A stretch of DNA of 64,000 nt from Rhodoluna sp. (GTDB lineage Bacteria; Actinomycetota; Actinomycetes; Actinomycetales; Microbacteriaceae), in assembly GCA_024641985.1 (NCBI GenBank), contig JAHEBZ010000003.1, forward strand, positions 1 to 64,000, read 5' to 3'. Numbering within the stretch: position 1 is the first letter of the stretch; every line of letters starts with the position of its first letter. Below the pieces are notes generated by a model. The model saw only the letters and a program-made list of their open reading frames with translations, ran no database searches and was not told where the DNA came from. Of this stretch, positions 1 to 8,744 are shown piece after piece. The position numbers and the translations under genes were made by a program.

Positions 1-56
1 AAATTTTGGGTGAATATCTCATCGAGCCAGATAAAAAATATTGGAAGAAAATGCAA

Positions 57-92
57 AACCCCCACCAGACTTTTTAGGGTCTGCTGGGGGTT
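57..92 (-). terminator. Rho-independent terminator of tRNA-Leu
   Basis: A 14-bp stem with one C-C mismatch (arms 57-70 and 79-92, loop 71-78) is followed on the minus strand by a T-rich stretch. It lies 31 bases past the tRNA 3' end, which fits termination of the tRNA transcript. The plus-strand side has no T run, so it is read as minus-strand only. Confidence 0.8.
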
Positions 93-122
93 CGGTGGGA
101 ACCATGTCTTGATTCATCACAC

Positions 123-207
123 TGGTGCGGAAGGTGGGACTTGAACCCACACGTCTCTCAACGCTAGAACCTAAATCTAGTGCGTCTGCCAATTTCGCCA
201 CTCCCGC
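123..207 (-). tRNA. tRNA-Leu (anticodon UAG)
   Basis: The minus strand folds into an 85-nt class II tRNA with the 3' CCA encoded (123-125). The acceptor stem begins GCGGGAG, the anticodon loop is TTTAGGT within a CTAGA/TCTAG stem, and the T arm carries GGTTCAAGTCC. A long variable arm and the UAG anticodon identify it as a leucine tRNA reading CUA and related codons. No integrase or duplicated 3' end is visible nearby, so there is no sign that it serves as an attachment site. Confidence 0.95.
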
Positions 208-217
208 GTGCCTGATT

Positions 218-223
218 AGTTTA
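218..223 (-). promoter_or_regulatory. -10 box of tRNA-Leu promoter
   Basis: On the minus strand TAAACT ends 10 bases before the mature tRNA 5' end. The 13-mer starting at this hexamer, TAAACTAATCAGG, recurs exactly at the rplS promoter (43599-43611), which supports a functional promoter core. No good -35 hexamer is seen. Confidence 0.6.
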
Positions 224-302
224 CACAAAAAATCGGCCTGTGCATAACTTGGGCGCAGATCTTGCTGATTTGCCACCATTTCCTATGAGAGGTGGTGAAC
301 CG

Positions 303-1385
303 ATGTCGACGATTCTCGATAATTTAGTTTCACGAACGCGTGCGGCAGTTGTGCACGGCGAAATAGCTGTTGACACAGCAATCAATTTTGCTGTCGACTC
401 CGTGCTTGAAGTCGGTTCGATCAACTCAGCTCAAGAGCCGGCGCTGCGGTTCGAGATGAATCAGCAACTTTTTGGGTTTGGGCCGTTGCAACCACTCCTC
501 GACGACCCCGAAATCGAAGAAATCTGGGTCAACTCTCCGACCCAAGTTTTTGTTGCCGTGGCTGGGCGTTCGCGCCAACTAGATTTGTCGATTGCACAGC
601 ACGAAATCGAATCAATCGTTGAGCGCATGTTGCGCCCTACTGGCCGCAGGCTCGATCGGTCATCGCCGTTTGTCGATGCATCGCTGCCCGATGGTTCGCG
701 TTTGCATGTTGCCATCCCCGATATAACCAAAGGTCATTGGTCTATAAATGTGCGCAAATTCTCAAAGCAAATGCTTGGTCTGCACGATTTAGCCATGATG
801 GGGTCGCTAACTTTTGACCAAGCCGATTTTCTAGCCAATCAAATGCGGCAAGGCAAAAACATCCTGGTGTCGGGTGCCACTCAAGCAGGCAAAACAACCC
901 TGCTCGGCGCTCTACTTTCGGCTGTCGACCCAAATGAGCGAGTTATCAGTGTCGAAGAGACATTCGAGTTGCGATTGCCAATAAACGACTGGGTTGCACT
1001 TCAAACCAGGCAGGCATCGCTTGAAGGGGCCGGCGAGGTTAGCCTGCGGCGGTTAATTAAAGAATCGCTTCGAATGAGGCCAAGCCGAATCGTGGTCGGT
1101 GAGGTGCGCGAGGCCGAAAGCCTCGACCTCTTGATTGCGCTCAACTCGGGTTTGCCGGGGGCTTGCACCATTCACGCAAACTCTGCGCAAGATGCAATCG
1201 TAAAACTGTGCACATTGCCGCTTCTGGCAGGCGCAAACATCTCATCTGCTTTCGTAAACCCCACAGTTGGAGCTTGCATCGATTTGGTCGTTCATTGCGA
1301 GTTGGGTGAAAACGGAAAACGTGCGGTTGCCGAAATTGCCTCAGTTGAATTTAACAACGGCGTTTTAGAGGTGACCAGGCTATGA
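303..1385 (+). CDS. tadA: TadA/CpaF-type secretion ATPase of the tad pilus
   Basis: Hexameric ATPase of the type II/IV secretion superfamily that powers assembly of Flp/tad pili at the inner face of the membrane. The 360-residue product has a Walker A motif, GATQAGKTT, near residue 195 and the family box with RIVVGEVREAE near residue 265, after an Arg-rich ESLRMRPS segment. The ATG at 303 follows a GAGAGGTGG Shine-Dalgarno; an in-frame start further upstream at 240 lacks one. It is the first gene of a seven-gene operon (ATGA overlap with the next). No TadZ/CpaE-like partner, often found upstream, is present in the window. Confidence 0.93.
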   Translation: MSTILDNLVSRTRAAVVHGEIAVDTAINFAVDSVLEVGSINSAQEPALRFEMNQQLFGFGPLQPLLDDPEIEEIWVNSPTQVFVAVAGRSRQLDLSIAQHEIESIVERMLRPTGRRLDRSSPFVDASLPDGSRLHVAIPDITKGHWSINVRKFSKQMLGLHDLAMMGSLTFDQADFLANQMRQGKNILVSGATQAGKTTLLGALLSAVDPNERVISVEETFELRLPINDWVALQTRQASLEGAGEVSLRRLIKESLRMRPSRIVVGEVREAESLDLLIALNSGLPGACTIHANSAQDAIVKLCTLPLLAGANISSAFVNPTVGACIDLVVHCELGENGKRAVAEIASVEFNNGVLEVTRL

Positions 1386-2146
1386 ACTGGTTTCGATCGA
1401 ACGTTGAAGGTGCAGGGCTTGCAAAGCATGGCGCCCAGGCTGTTCTTGTTGCAGCAATAATTGCGAGCATTCTTATCGGATCAGTGGCCGCCACGATCAC
1501 CGGCGTTTATTCTCTCGGGGTTTGTCTGGCCATAGGCGCGTTCGGTTTTTGCCTCGAGTCTCTTTCGATGCGGGCCAAGGCGCGCAGGCGGTTAGTCTCG
1601 AGTGTTTGGCCTCAAGTGTTTGATTCGCTTCAGTCTGCCGCCTTCTCGGGTTTGCCAATTAGTGAGGCGTTCGCTGATTTGGCCGAAGCGGGGCCATCGG
1701 CGTTGCGTTCAAGTTTTAGTGGGGCGGTTGCAAGGCTCGAGTCTGGTTTGCAATTAGGTGAGGTGCTCGATTGGCTCAAGAGCGATGTGGGCGAGCGCCA
1801 CGGCGATAAGTTATTTGAACTAATTCGCATTTCATCTCAGGCCGGCGGGCAGGCCTATCTGTCTTCGATTCGGGCCCAGGGTTTGCAAATTCGCAACGAT
1901 TTGGCTTTGGTCGGCGAACTTGAAAGCAAACAGGGTTGGGTCACCGGCACTGCCAAGCTTGCCGTGGCCGCACCCTGGATCATTGTCGCCATGCTTTCGT
2001 CTCGCCCCGAAAACGTGATGGCATATAACCAATCGGGCGGCGTTTTGATTCTCTCGATAGGTTTGCTGGTTTGCGCCTTCGCCTACCGACTCATTCACAT
2101 GTTTGGCGCCCTCCCTGAGCGCCCTCGGGTTTTCGCAAGCGCATGA
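1382..2146 (+). CDS. tadB: TadB-like pilus assembly membrane protein
   Basis: Membrane platform protein of the tad system (type II secretion F-domain family), expected to couple the ATPase to pilin extraction. The 254 residues show two N-terminal hydrophobic helices (about 20-60), a cytoplasmic T2SSF-like helical domain rich in 'RISSQAGGQA'-type helix, and hydrophobic segments near 190-240. It starts at an ATGA overlap with tadA and ends overlapping the next gene, so translational coupling is likely. Assignment as TadB rather than TadC rests on order and length. Confidence 0.85.
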   Translation: MNWFRSNVEGAGLAKHGAQAVLVAAIIASILIGSVAATITGVYSLGVCLAIGAFGFCLESLSMRAKARRRLVSSVWPQVFDSLQSAAFSGLPISEAFADLAEAGPSALRSSFSGAVARLESGLQLGEVLDWLKSDVGERHGDKLFELIRISSQAGGQAYLSSIRAQGLQIRNDLALVGELESKQGWVTGTAKLAVAAPWIIVAMLSSRPENVMAYNQSGGVLILSIGLLVCAFAYRLIHMFGALPERPRVFASA

Positions 2147-2778
2147 CGATCGCTTTCGGTGTGTTGCTTGCGCTCGGATTGCTGCTAATGCAACGGGCGC
2201 TAGCGCCTAAGCGTGCGCCTAACCTTCAGATGAGGGTGTCCCGCAATCTAGTATCCGAGTCTTCGGTGGTTGCCGCTCATCAAAGCTTTGGTGTCTGGAT
2301 GCGCAGCAAATTTGTGTCCGATGGCACCAATCAAAAGGTGCTGCTCGAACTGCCAGACATCCTCGATCTGCTTTCAGTTTCTTTGGCTGCCGGTGAGAGC
2401 CTCTTCAATGCAATTCAAAGAGTGGCACCAAGCACGTCGGGATTAGTTGGTCGCCAATTGCAGCTGGCGTTGAGGGCGCTCGAACTTGGTTCTTCGCTCC
2501 AAACTGAAATAGGCCTCATTGCCGAAAGGATTCCGCAACGGCAACTTGTTGAGTTCTGTGCCAAAGTTTCGCTTTCGCTAAAACGCGGAACCCCTTTGGC
2601 TGATCTGCTGACCGAGCAGGCAACTAGTGCTCGCGCCGAAATTCACAACTTGCTGCTTAAGCAGGCTGGTAAGAATGAAACCAAAATGCTCATACCCCTC
2701 GTGTTTCTAATTCTTCCGGTCACAATTCTGTTTGCAATTTATCCGAGTCTTCAAATGCTGAACATCGGTTATCTCTAG
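2143..2778 (+). CDS. tadC: TadC-like pilus assembly membrane protein
   Basis: Second T2SSF-domain membrane protein of the tad platform, 211 residues. It has an N-terminal membrane helix, a central domain with 'DILDLLSVSLAAGESLFNAI' typical of actinobacterial TadC, and a strongly hydrophobic C-terminal helix (about 183-205). It overlaps tadB by four bases. TadB and TadC paralogues probably form a heteromeric platform. Confidence 0.85.
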   Translation: MTIAFGVLLALGLLLMQRALAPKRAPNLQMRVSRNLVSESSVVAAHQSFGVWMRSKFVSDGTNQKVLLELPDILDLLSVSLAAGESLFNAIQRVAPSTSGLVGRQLQLALRALELGSSLQTEIGLIAERIPQRQLVEFCAKVSLSLKRGTPLADLLTEQATSARAEIHNLLLKQAGKNETKMLIPLVFLILPVTILFAIYPSLQMLNIGYL

Positions 2779-2805
2779 CTCCAAACAAAAGAAAGAAGAA
2801 TACGC

Positions 2806-2970
2806 ATGAACAAAACGTTGAAAAAGTTGAGTGATGAATCTGGTGACGTTCCGGGGTGGGTGTTGATTACGCTCATGACAGCGGGCCTAGTGGTTTTGAT
2901 GTGGGGCGTGGCTGGGCCGGCGCTCAAGGGAGTGTTCGATCAAGCAATGCACAAAGTTGTGTCTTTTTAA
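2806..2970 (+). CDS. Small Flp-pilin-like protein (54 aa)
   Basis: A 54-residue ORF with ATG at 2806 behind GAAAGAAGAA. It has a short charged N-terminus (MNKTLKKLSDESGD), one hydrophobic helix (VLITLMTAGLVVLMWGVAG) and a short amphipathic tail. Position directly after tadC and before the TadE-like genes is where the major Flp pilin normally sits. The classical processing site G/xxxxEY is absent: the residues before the helix are DVPGW, so processing may differ from standard Flp pilins. It overlaps the next start by 14 bases. The role is inferred from place and architecture. Confidence 0.7.
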   Translation: MNKTLKKLSDESGDVPGWVLITLMTAGLVVLMWGVAGPALKGVFDQAMHKVVSF

Positions 2971-3355
2971 ATCTATTCGTGCCGGTCAAACCGGGTCTGC
3001 GCCGATTGATTTCATTTTGACCGCGGTGCCCATGCTGGCTCTCACGATTTCGGTTATTGGCGTTGCACTCTTCGGCTTTTGCCGGAACGTTGCGATCGAC
3101 GTGGCCATCGAATCTGCAAGATGGTCTGCGTTGGCTGATCAGCCAATTGCTGCTGGTTGCGAATTAGCAAAGCGCGAGCTTGCGGCAACCTTAGCTGCAA
3201 GCCTTCCCAGTCGAGTTTCTTGCGACGAAATGTTCACATCCAAGGGTCGAGTGATGGTTGTAGAAATCCTTATCGATTTTCCTAGTCTTGGCCTGCTCAG
3301 CGCTAAAGCGCCAATTAAGGCGGTGGGTCATGCATTTGCCGAGATTCAAGGATGA
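2957..3355 (+). CDS. tadE: TadE-like minor pilin / pseudopilin
   Basis: A 132-residue protein with one N-terminal membrane helix (about 20-43) preceded by GSAPIDFIL, the actinobacterial version of the TadE 'GSA..EF' box, then an extracytoplasmic domain with two cysteines (residues 58 and 79 region). The only usable start is TTG at 2957 inside the end of the pilin gene, so expression probably depends on coupling to the pilin. Expected to be a minor pilin or assembly factor on the outer face of the membrane. Confidence 0.75.
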   Translation: MCLFKSIRAGQTGSAPIDFILTAVPMLALTISVIGVALFGFCRNVAIDVAIESARWSALADQPIAAGCELAKRELAATLAASLPSRVSCDEMFTSKGRVMVVEILIDFPSLGLLSAKAPIKAVGHAFAEIQG

Positions 3356-3665
3356 TTCGGGTTCGGCTCCGCTCGAGTTCATCGGCTTCGGTTTGTTGCT
3401 TCAATTGCCAATGATTCCGTTAACTATGCAACTTGTTGCTGTTCAGTTAGAGCAACTGTCGGCCGAATCGATCGCCCGTAATGCTTTGCGCGCCTACAGC
3501 ATCAGCGATGTGCCAATTGAATCTTCGATCGAGCTCATAGCCGCTGATTTTAATTTGCCTGATTCAACAAAGATTTCCCACGCGCTCATTACAGAGGGCA
3601 ATTTGGTGTTTCTTCAGGTCACCGTGGGCCAGGCTATTGGAGCTGCTGTTTCGGTGGCGCCATGA
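3330..3665 (+). CDS. TadE/TadF-like protein
   Basis: Second TadE-family member, 111 residues from ATG 3330, with the box SGSAPLEFIGFG followed by a membrane helix and a short exported domain. It overlaps the preceding gene by 26 bases and the following one by four. A longer in-frame version starting at 3288 is less likely because it would bury the start far inside the upstream gene. Probably a minor pilin. Confidence 0.7.
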   Translation: MHLPRFKDDSGSAPLEFIGFGLLLQLPMIPLTMQLVAVQLEQLSAESIARNALRAYSISDVPIESSIELIAADFNLPDSTKISHALITEGNLVFLQVTVGQAIGAAVSVAP

Positions 3666-4030
3666 CCAGCGATCGAGGTTCGGTGGCGCCGTTGGCTATT
3701 GGCCTGTTGCTAATTTCGTTCGCAACTTTAGCCGTAACGGCTTCGGCTGGCTCGCTGTTTTTAGAGCATCGCCGGTTGCAAACGCTTGCCGAATCGGCAG
3801 CCGTGGTTAGCGCCTCCTCGGCGAGTTCGGTGCAGCAATTTCTTGTTCATCTGCCTTCGCGCTACAGCGCCAGTTTCAAAAATCTAGAAATTTCAAGTGA
3901 GCAAGTGCTAGACGGCTCGACGATCGAGGTTAGGTTATGTGCCGATTGGCAAAACCCGATTACTTCGCCATTCGCCCAAGCATCGGCTGTTATTTGCGCT
4001 GAGGCCAAGGCGCGGTCAGTGATCGATTAA
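3662..4030 (+). CDS. Rv3654c-like TadG/helicase-neighbourhood secreted protein
   Basis: A 122-residue protein starting MTSDRGSVAPLAIGLL: a short N-terminus, one membrane helix (about 8-32) and a small exported domain with two cysteines. This matches the Rv3654c-like family that closes tad operons in Actinobacteria, where it is usually followed by a DEAD-box helicase gene. Here no helicase follows; the next gene is a convergent transporter overlapping by four bases, so the operon ends here. Confidence 0.7.
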   Translation: MTSDRGSVAPLAIGLLLISFATLAVTASAGSLFLEHRRLQTLAESAAVVSASSASSVQQFLVHLPSRYSASFKNLEISSEQVLDGSTIEVRLCADWQNPITSPFAQASAVICAEAKARSVID

Positions 4031-5223
4031 CGAATTCCAAATTTTGGCAGCCAACGCCAAAGCACCGCGGCTCCGCCAATTGCAACCGCACCAATAACCG
4101 TCATTGAGCCGGCAAGCCCGATTGCCACAGTTAGCCCCGCCAGCACCAAAGGAGTAGCGGCAACTCCCGAGTCGATTAGTAGGCGATATGCCGATAGAAA
4201 ATCGCTTCGTTCATCGGGCGGTGCAAGGTCGGCGCCAATCACCAAGATCACTCCGCTGCCGATTCCATTAGCAAAGGCCATCAGAAGCGCGACTACGAGA
4301 AACGACGTCGAATCTAAAGCAAGCCCAACTAACATGTGGGTCACGCCCATTCCAATGAGTGTCGGAATCGCTGCCCATCGGCGGCCAAATCTATCCATCA
4401 CCTGGCCAGAAGAGTAAAACAACGCGAAGTCGAGTGCCCCGGCGATGCCAACATACAAAGCCGCAAGAGCTGGGTCTAAGCCGATATACAGTGCCCAAAG
4501 TGGCAACCCAATGGTTCGCGAAGCGCGAATGACACCTAGGGTTGATGCTGCTAAGCCAACCGTTAGAAACTTGCGCCGTTCGTTTTTTACAACTGACCAA
4601 ACAGCGCCCTGGGCGCGACGCGGTTTGCGGGTGACTTTCTCTGGCTTGGTGGCAATAAGCACGATGCCCGCGAGGCCACAAAAAACTACGGCAAGCCAAT
4701 AAACGCTCATCACGCCAAATTGGGCAACCAAGGCGGCGCCAATAAGCGGGCCGATAAAAGCACCACCGCGATACATGCCGCCCAAAAGCGAGAGCGCTCG
4801 GGCTCGGTGGCTAAACGCCACTTTTTCAGCGATAAAGCTGTGGCGAGCCAAGGCAAATACCGAGACTGTCATTCCGATGATCAAAATGCCAAGGCCCAGC
4901 ACAAAAATGTTTGTGGCAAATACAGAAAACAATATGCCGAGTGAGGCAACCATCGAAGCGCCAATCATGGCTCTGCGTTCGCCAAATCGGTCAACAATCA
5001 AACCAGCCGGAAGGTCGGCGAGCAGCGTGCCGAGCATTACTAGACCAGCAATAACGCCTGCTGTAGGAATATCGGCGCCCAGGCTTTCGGCGCTCGCCGG
5101 AATGATTGGAAGCAGGCCAGCCTCGCCTATCGAGAAGAGAAGTGAAGGCAGATAAACGGGAATGGCCATCTCTTTGATGCCGTATGCCTTGCCCTTATCG
5201 CTCACCTGACCATTATTGTTCAT
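4027..5223 (-). CDS. Major facilitator superfamily transporter
   Basis: A 12-helix MFS exporter or permease of about 398 residues; the substrate cannot be read from the sequence. The loop between helices 2 and 3 carries the MFS motif A-like GLIVDRFGERRA, and a related DRFGRRW occurs in the second half, as expected for the duplicated six-helix fold. The start is uncertain. ATG at 5223 is chosen because longer forms would run into prfB, but it has no Shine-Dalgarno; GTG or ATG codons up to 54 bases further in are alternatives. It is divergent from prfB and convergent with the tad operon. Confidence 0.75.
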   Translation of the reverse strand: MNNNGQVSDKGKAYGIKEMAIPVYLPSLLFSIGEAGLLPIIPASAESLGADIPTAGVIAGLVMLGTLLADLPAGLIVDRFGERRAMIGASMVASLGILFSVFATNIFVLGLGILIIGMTVSVFALARHSFIAEKVAFSHRARALSLLGGMYRGGAFIGPLIGAALVAQFGVMSVYWLAVVFCGLAGIVLIATKPEKVTRKPRRAQGAVWSVVKNERRKFLTVGLAASTLGVIRASRTIGLPLWALYIGLDPALAALYVGIAGALDFALFYSSGQVMDRFGRRWAAIPTLIGMGVTHMLVGLALDSTSFLVVALLMAFANGIGSGVILVIGADLAPPDERSDFLSAYRLLIDSGVAATPLVLAGLTVAIGLAGSMTVIGAVAIGGAAVLWRWLPKFGIR

Positions 5224-5262
5224 GCGTGGCGGTGGGCACGCCAAGCCCGTGCGAGGCTCGCC

Positions 5263-5268
5263 TAAACT
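5263..5268 (+). promoter_or_regulatory. -10 box of prfB (leaderless start likely)
   Basis: TAAACT lies 8 bases before the prfB ATG and no ribosome-binding sequence is present, so transcription probably starts at or within two bases of the start codon. No clear -35 is seen. Confidence 0.5.
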
Positions 5269-5276
5269 AGTAACAA

Positions 5277-6389
5277 ATGGCTGACCTAGATCTTTCCGCA
5301 GATATTCGCGCACTGCGCTCTACCTTTGCCGATATTCGCGATGTTGTGGATGAGCCAAAATTGCAGGACGAAATTGCGGTTTTAAAACTGCAATCAGAGG
5401 ATCAGAATCTTTGGGATAACCCCGTTCATGCACAAAGCGTGACAAGCAAGCTATCGCGGGCGCAGGCCATGGTGGCCAAATTGGATTCGGTTCAATCGAG
5501 GCTTGACGATCTTGAAGTTCTTGTGGAAATGGCGAACGCCGAGGCCGACGCGGCTGTTCAAGGCGAAGCGAAAGCCGAGTTGGTTTTGTTGCAGGCGCTC
5601 GTTTCAGAACTAGAAGTTCAAACCCTTTTGAACGGCGAGTATGACTCTCGTGCGGCTGTGGTCACTATTCGGTCGGGTGCCGGAGGCGACGATGCCACCG
5701 ACTTTGCCGAAATGCTAATGCGCATGTATTTAAGATATGCAGAAAAGCACAAAATGCCGGTGCAAGTGCTCGACACCTCTTTCGCCGAAGGTGCCGGTAT
5801 CAAATCGGCAACCTTCGAAGTTGATGCGCCATTTGCGTTCGGAACTTTGAGTGTTGAAGCGGGAACTCACCGATTGGTGCGAATGAGCCCATTCAACGCT
5901 GCGGGTAAGCGCCAAACCAGTTTTGCCGCCGTCGAAATTGTGCCATTGGTTGAGCAAACCGAGGCGATAGACATTCCAGAAACTGACATCAGAATTGATG
6001 TTTTTCGATCTTCAGGCCCAGGTGGGCAAAGCGTAAACACCACCGACTCAGCGGTGCGCATAACTCACTTGCCAACCGGCACCGTGGTGAGTTGCCAAAA
6101 CGAGAAGAGCCAGATTCAAAACAAAGCCGCAGCCATGCGCGTTCTTCAGTCGCGCCTTTTAGAGGTGCGCCGGCGAGAAGAAGAAGCCACCAAAAAACAA
6201 ATCGCTGGTGATGTAAAGGCAAGCTGGGGTGAGCAAATGCGCTCGTATGTGCTCGCCCCTTACCAGATGGTCAAAGACTTGCGCACCGACTTCGAGGTCA
6301 ACAACCCATCCGCTGTTTTCGATGGCGATTTGGATGGCTTTATTGCCGCGGGTATTCGTTGGCGCAAGCAGACACAGCTTGGCTCTTAA
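5277..6389 (+). CDS. prfB: Peptide chain release factor 2
   Basis: RF2 terminates translation at UGA and UAA. The 370-residue protein carries the SPF stop-recognition tripeptide (in [15 protein letters not shown], about residue 203) and the catalytic GGQ loop ([17 protein letters not shown], about residue 250). The reading frame is continuous from the start: the internal UGA and programmed +1 frameshift known from Escherichia coli prfB are absent, as usual in Actinobacteria. It precedes ftsE and ftsX, the common actinobacterial order. Confidence 0.96.
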   Translation: MADLDLSADIRALRSTFADIRDVVDEPKLQDEIAVLKLQSEDQNLWDNPVHAQSVTSKLSRAQAMVAKLDSVQSRLDDLEVLVEMANAEADAAVQGEAKAELVLLQALVSELEVQTLLNGEYDSRAAVVTIRSGAGGDDATDFAEMLMRMYLRYAEKHKMPVQVLDTSFAEGAGIKSATFEVDAPFAFGTLSVEAGTHRLVRMSPFNAAGKRQTSFAAVEIVPLVEQTEAIDIPETDIRIDVFRSSGPGGQSVNTTDSAVRITHLPTGTVVSCQNEKSQIQNKAAAMRVLQSRLLEVRRREEEATKKQIAGDVKASWGEQMRSYVLAPYQMVKDLRTDFEVNNPSAVFDGDLDGFIAAGIRWRKQTQLGS

Positions 6390-6412
6390 GGTTGCTTCGG
6401 CAACGGTCAATC

Positions 6413-6418
6413 TAGGCT
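6413..6418 (+). promoter_or_regulatory. Putative -10 box of ftsE
   Basis: TAGGCT ends nine bases before the ftsE ATG, and no Shine-Dalgarno precedes the start; a leaderless or two-base leader transcript is the simplest reading. Confidence 0.4.
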
Positions 6419-6427
6419 GTAAACACC

Positions 6428-7156
6428 ATGATTAGTATCGCCAACGTGACCAAGCAATACAAAGGTTCGGCTAAGCCGGCCCTCGATAACGTGTCTCTTG
6501 AAATCGAAAAAGGCGAGTTCGTCTTTCTTGTCGGGGCCTCGGGTTCTGGCAAATCTAGTTTGATGCGGCTAATGCTTCGCGAAGATGTGCCAACCAAAGG
6601 TGCGGTTCACGTTCTCGGCGAGAACCTGATTGGCATCCCTAGCCGCCGCGTGCCATATTTTCGGCGCAAGTTGGGCGTGGTGTTTCAAGATTTTCGCTTG
6701 CTAACTAACAAAACCGTGGCTCAAAACGTGGCCTTCAGCCTTGAAGTAATTGGCAAATCGCAAGGTTTCATTCAGCAAGCAGTGCCAGATGTTTTGCGTT
6801 TGGTTGGGTTGGAAGGCAAAGAAAACCGCTTGCCAACTGAGTTGTCGGGTGGCGAGCAGCAGCGCGTTGCGCTTGCCAGAGCTATCGTAAATAAGCCCTC
6901 AATTCTGCTTGCCGATGAGCCAACCGGAAACCTCGACCCAACAACCTCGCAAGAGATCATGGCCCTAATCGAACGCATTAACTTGTCGGGCACAACGGTG
7001 ATTATGGCGACCCACGATCGCAACATCGTTGATCGCTTGCAAAAGCGAGTCGTCGAGCTAAATGGCGGTGTGATTATTCGAGACCAGTTGGGTGCTGGTT
7101 ATCAAAAGTCGCAAACCGGGGCCAACCCAATTATCGAGGGTGGTTTTTTTAACTAA
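6428..7156 (+). CDS. ftsE: Cell division ABC ATPase FtsE
   Basis: Cytoplasmic ATPase of the FtsEX complex, which transmits ATP hydrolysis to peptidoglycan hydrolases at the septum. Its 242 residues hold Walker [10 protein letters not shown] (about 37-45), signature LSGGEQQR (about 138) and Walker [13 protein letters not shown] (about 159), followed by the H-loop ATHD. A C-terminal tail of about 25 residues extends past the core ATPase fold. The stop overlaps the ftsX start by one base. Confidence 0.96.
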   Translation: MISIANVTKQYKGSAKPALDNVSLEIEKGEFVFLVGASGSGKSSLMRLMLREDVPTKGAVHVLGENLIGIPSRRVPYFRRKLGVVFQDFRLLTNKTVAQNVAFSLEVIGKSQGFIQQAVPDVLRLVGLEGKENRLPTELSGGEQQRVALARAIVNKPSILLADEPTGNLDPTTSQEIMALIERINLSGTTVIMATHDRNIVDRLQKRVVELNGGVIIRDQLGAGYQKSQTGANPIIEGGFFN

Positions 7157-8070
7157 TGCGCGCAGGGTTTATCTTCAAAGAAATCATCCAGGGGCTAAAG
7201 CGAAACGCTTCGATGGTTGTCTCGGTGGTTTTGGTAACTTTTATTTCGCTAACTTTTGTTGGCACTGCTTCGTTGTTGCAGCTGCAAATTGGGCAGATGA
7301 AAAACTATTGGTATGACCGCGCTCAGGTGGCGGTATACATGTGCACCGATGTTTCGCCAAGCGACACTTGCCCTCAGGGTGGGGCCTCTGCTGATTTAAT
7401 TGCCGCGGTAGAGCAACGCTTAGGGTCTCCGACGCTGCAGCCTTACATCGAAAAGTTCTATTTCGAAAACCACGATCAGGCTTATAAAACCTTCCAAGAT
7501 CAGTTCGAAGGCAATGCTGTTGCCAAGTATGTGACCCCAGAGCAGCTCAACGAAACCTTTTGGATCAACCTAAAAGATGCCACCAAGAGCCAAATCATTA
7601 CCGAAAGTTTTAGCGGAGTGGCCGGCGTTGAAGAAGTTCGCGACCAGCGCACCTATCTAGATCAAATTTTTAGCATCCTTAACGCCGCCTCGATTGCGGC
7701 CATTGCGATTGCCTCTCTGATGCTGGTTTCTGCCGCACTACTCATTTCGACCACAATTCGCCTTAGCGCCTTTAGCCGCCGCCGAGAGCTTGGCATCATG
7801 CGTCTGGTCGGTGCTTCGAACTTCTACATCCAGCTGCCCTTCATCCTTGAAGGTGTTGTTGCAGCAACTATCGGCTCGGTTTTGGCTGGTGGGGCAGTGG
7901 TGGCTATTGTGCAGTTCTTTGTTCAGGGTTATCTTGCACAACAGTTGCCGTTCACAAGCTTCGTTGGCTTAGCCGATGGCCTATTGGTGGTGCCAATATT
8001 GATTGGCGCCGGCATGCTCTTGGCTGCGGCTGCTTCGGGCTTGGCCATTCGTCGTTACCTAAAGATTTAG
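7156..8070 (+). CDS. ftsX: Cell division membrane protein FtsX
   Basis: Membrane partner of FtsE. The 304-residue protein has the FtsX layout: a short cytoplasmic start, helix 1 (about 20-42), a large extracytoplasmic domain (about 45-170, with two cysteines, CTDVSPSDTC), then three C-terminal helices. The extracellular loop is the usual docking site for a NlpC/P60 or M23-type hydrolase. It is translationally coupled to ftsE through TAATG. Confidence 0.95.
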   Translation: MRAGFIFKEIIQGLKRNASMVVSVVLVTFISLTFVGTASLLQLQIGQMKNYWYDRAQVAVYMCTDVSPSDTCPQGGASADLIAAVEQRLGSPTLQPYIEKFYFENHDQAYKTFQDQFEGNAVAKYVTPEQLNETFWINLKDATKSQIITESFSGVAGVEEVRDQRTYLDQIFSILNAASIAAIAIASLMLVSAALLISTTIRLSAFSRRRELGIMRLVGASNFYIQLPFILEGVVAATIGSVLAGGAVVAIVQFFVQGYLAQQLPFTSFVGLADGLLVVPILIGAGMLLAAAASGLAIRRYLKI

Positions 8071-8092
8071 TGAGTTTGTCGGCTTCGATTGT

Positions 8093-8098
8093 TAGACT
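8093..8098 (+). promoter_or_regulatory. Putative -10 box of smpB
   Basis: TAGACT, 48 bases before the smpB GTG, gives a leader of about 40 bases containing the CAGGAG ribosome-binding site at 8135-8140. No matching -35 hexamer was found. Confidence 0.35.
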
Positions 8099-8146
8099 TG
8101 CGTGCTGCTCAACGATTTGTTGAGCCTTCACAATCAGGAGTAAATC

Positions 8147-8620
8147 GTGCCTAGAGAGCGCGGCCAAAAAGTAGTGGCCAGCAATCGCAAAGCGCGCCAC
8201 GACTACCAAATCCTCGATGTTTATGAGGCGGGCTTGGTTTTAACCGGTCCCGAGGTCAAGTCGTTGCGTGCAGGTCGAGCCTCGCTAATTGATGGTTTTG
8301 GCAGCATCGAGGGCGGCGAGGCCTGGCTCGAAAACGTGCATATTCCTGAATACACGCAGGCAACCTGGAACAACCACCCTTCGCGCAGGCGCCGCAAAAT
8401 GTTGTTGCACGGCCACGAAATTTACAAGCTCATGGGCAAGATCAAAGAGTCTGGCCTAACTCTGGTTCCGCTTTCTATCTATTTCAAAGACGGCCGAGCC
8501 AAAGTTGAAATCGCACTTGCTCGAGGCAAGCGCGAATATGACAAGCGGCAAACTCTGAAAGAAGCCCAAGACAAACGCGAAACCGCTCGAGCAATCTCAA
8601 CCAAGGGCAAAGACTGGTAG
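8147..8620 (+). CDS. smpB: SsrA-binding protein SmpB
   Basis: Binds tmRNA and delivers it to stalled ribosomes for trans-translation. The 157 residues show the family hallmarks NRKARHDY near the start, [14 protein letters not shown], an Asn-Val-His-Ile-Pro loop, and the basic C-terminal tail ([15 protein letters not shown] pattern) that follows the mRNA path. Start GTG at 8147 follows CAGGAG. The tmRNA gene itself lies 124 bases downstream. Confidence 0.96.
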   Translation: MPRERGQKVVASNRKARHDYQILDVYEAGLVLTGPEVKSLRAGRASLIDGFGSIEGGEAWLENVHIPEYTQATWNNHPSRRRRKMLLHGHEIYKLMGKIKESGLTLVPLSIYFKDGRAKVEIALARGKREYDKRQTLKEAQDKRETARAISTKGKDW

Positions 8621-8733
8621 CGCTTCGATTCACAGGCTTTCCACAGCCTAATGTCGGGGGATGCCTCTATAGTTGAACTAACTCCACGAGGCCATGTCCC
8701 AAACGTTTAGGTTAGGTCTCGAGGGTTTGATGG

Positions 8734-8739
8734 TAACTA
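8734..8739 (+). promoter_or_regulatory. Extended -10 element upstream of ssrA
   Basis: TGG followed by TAACTA ends five bases before the first base of mature tmRNA. The TGn extension could compensate for the absence of a clear -35. A second candidate, TATAGT at 8668-8673, would give a longer precursor for RNase P to trim. Confidence 0.35.
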
Positions 8740-8744
8740 AATAT

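Noticed and set aside
123-207. tRNA-Leu as integration site
   Set aside because: No duplicated tRNA end, integrase or compositional change appears beside it.
5277-5400. Programmed frameshift in prfB
   Set aside because: Checked because it is common elsewhere; the frame is continuous from the ATG, with no early in-frame UGA.
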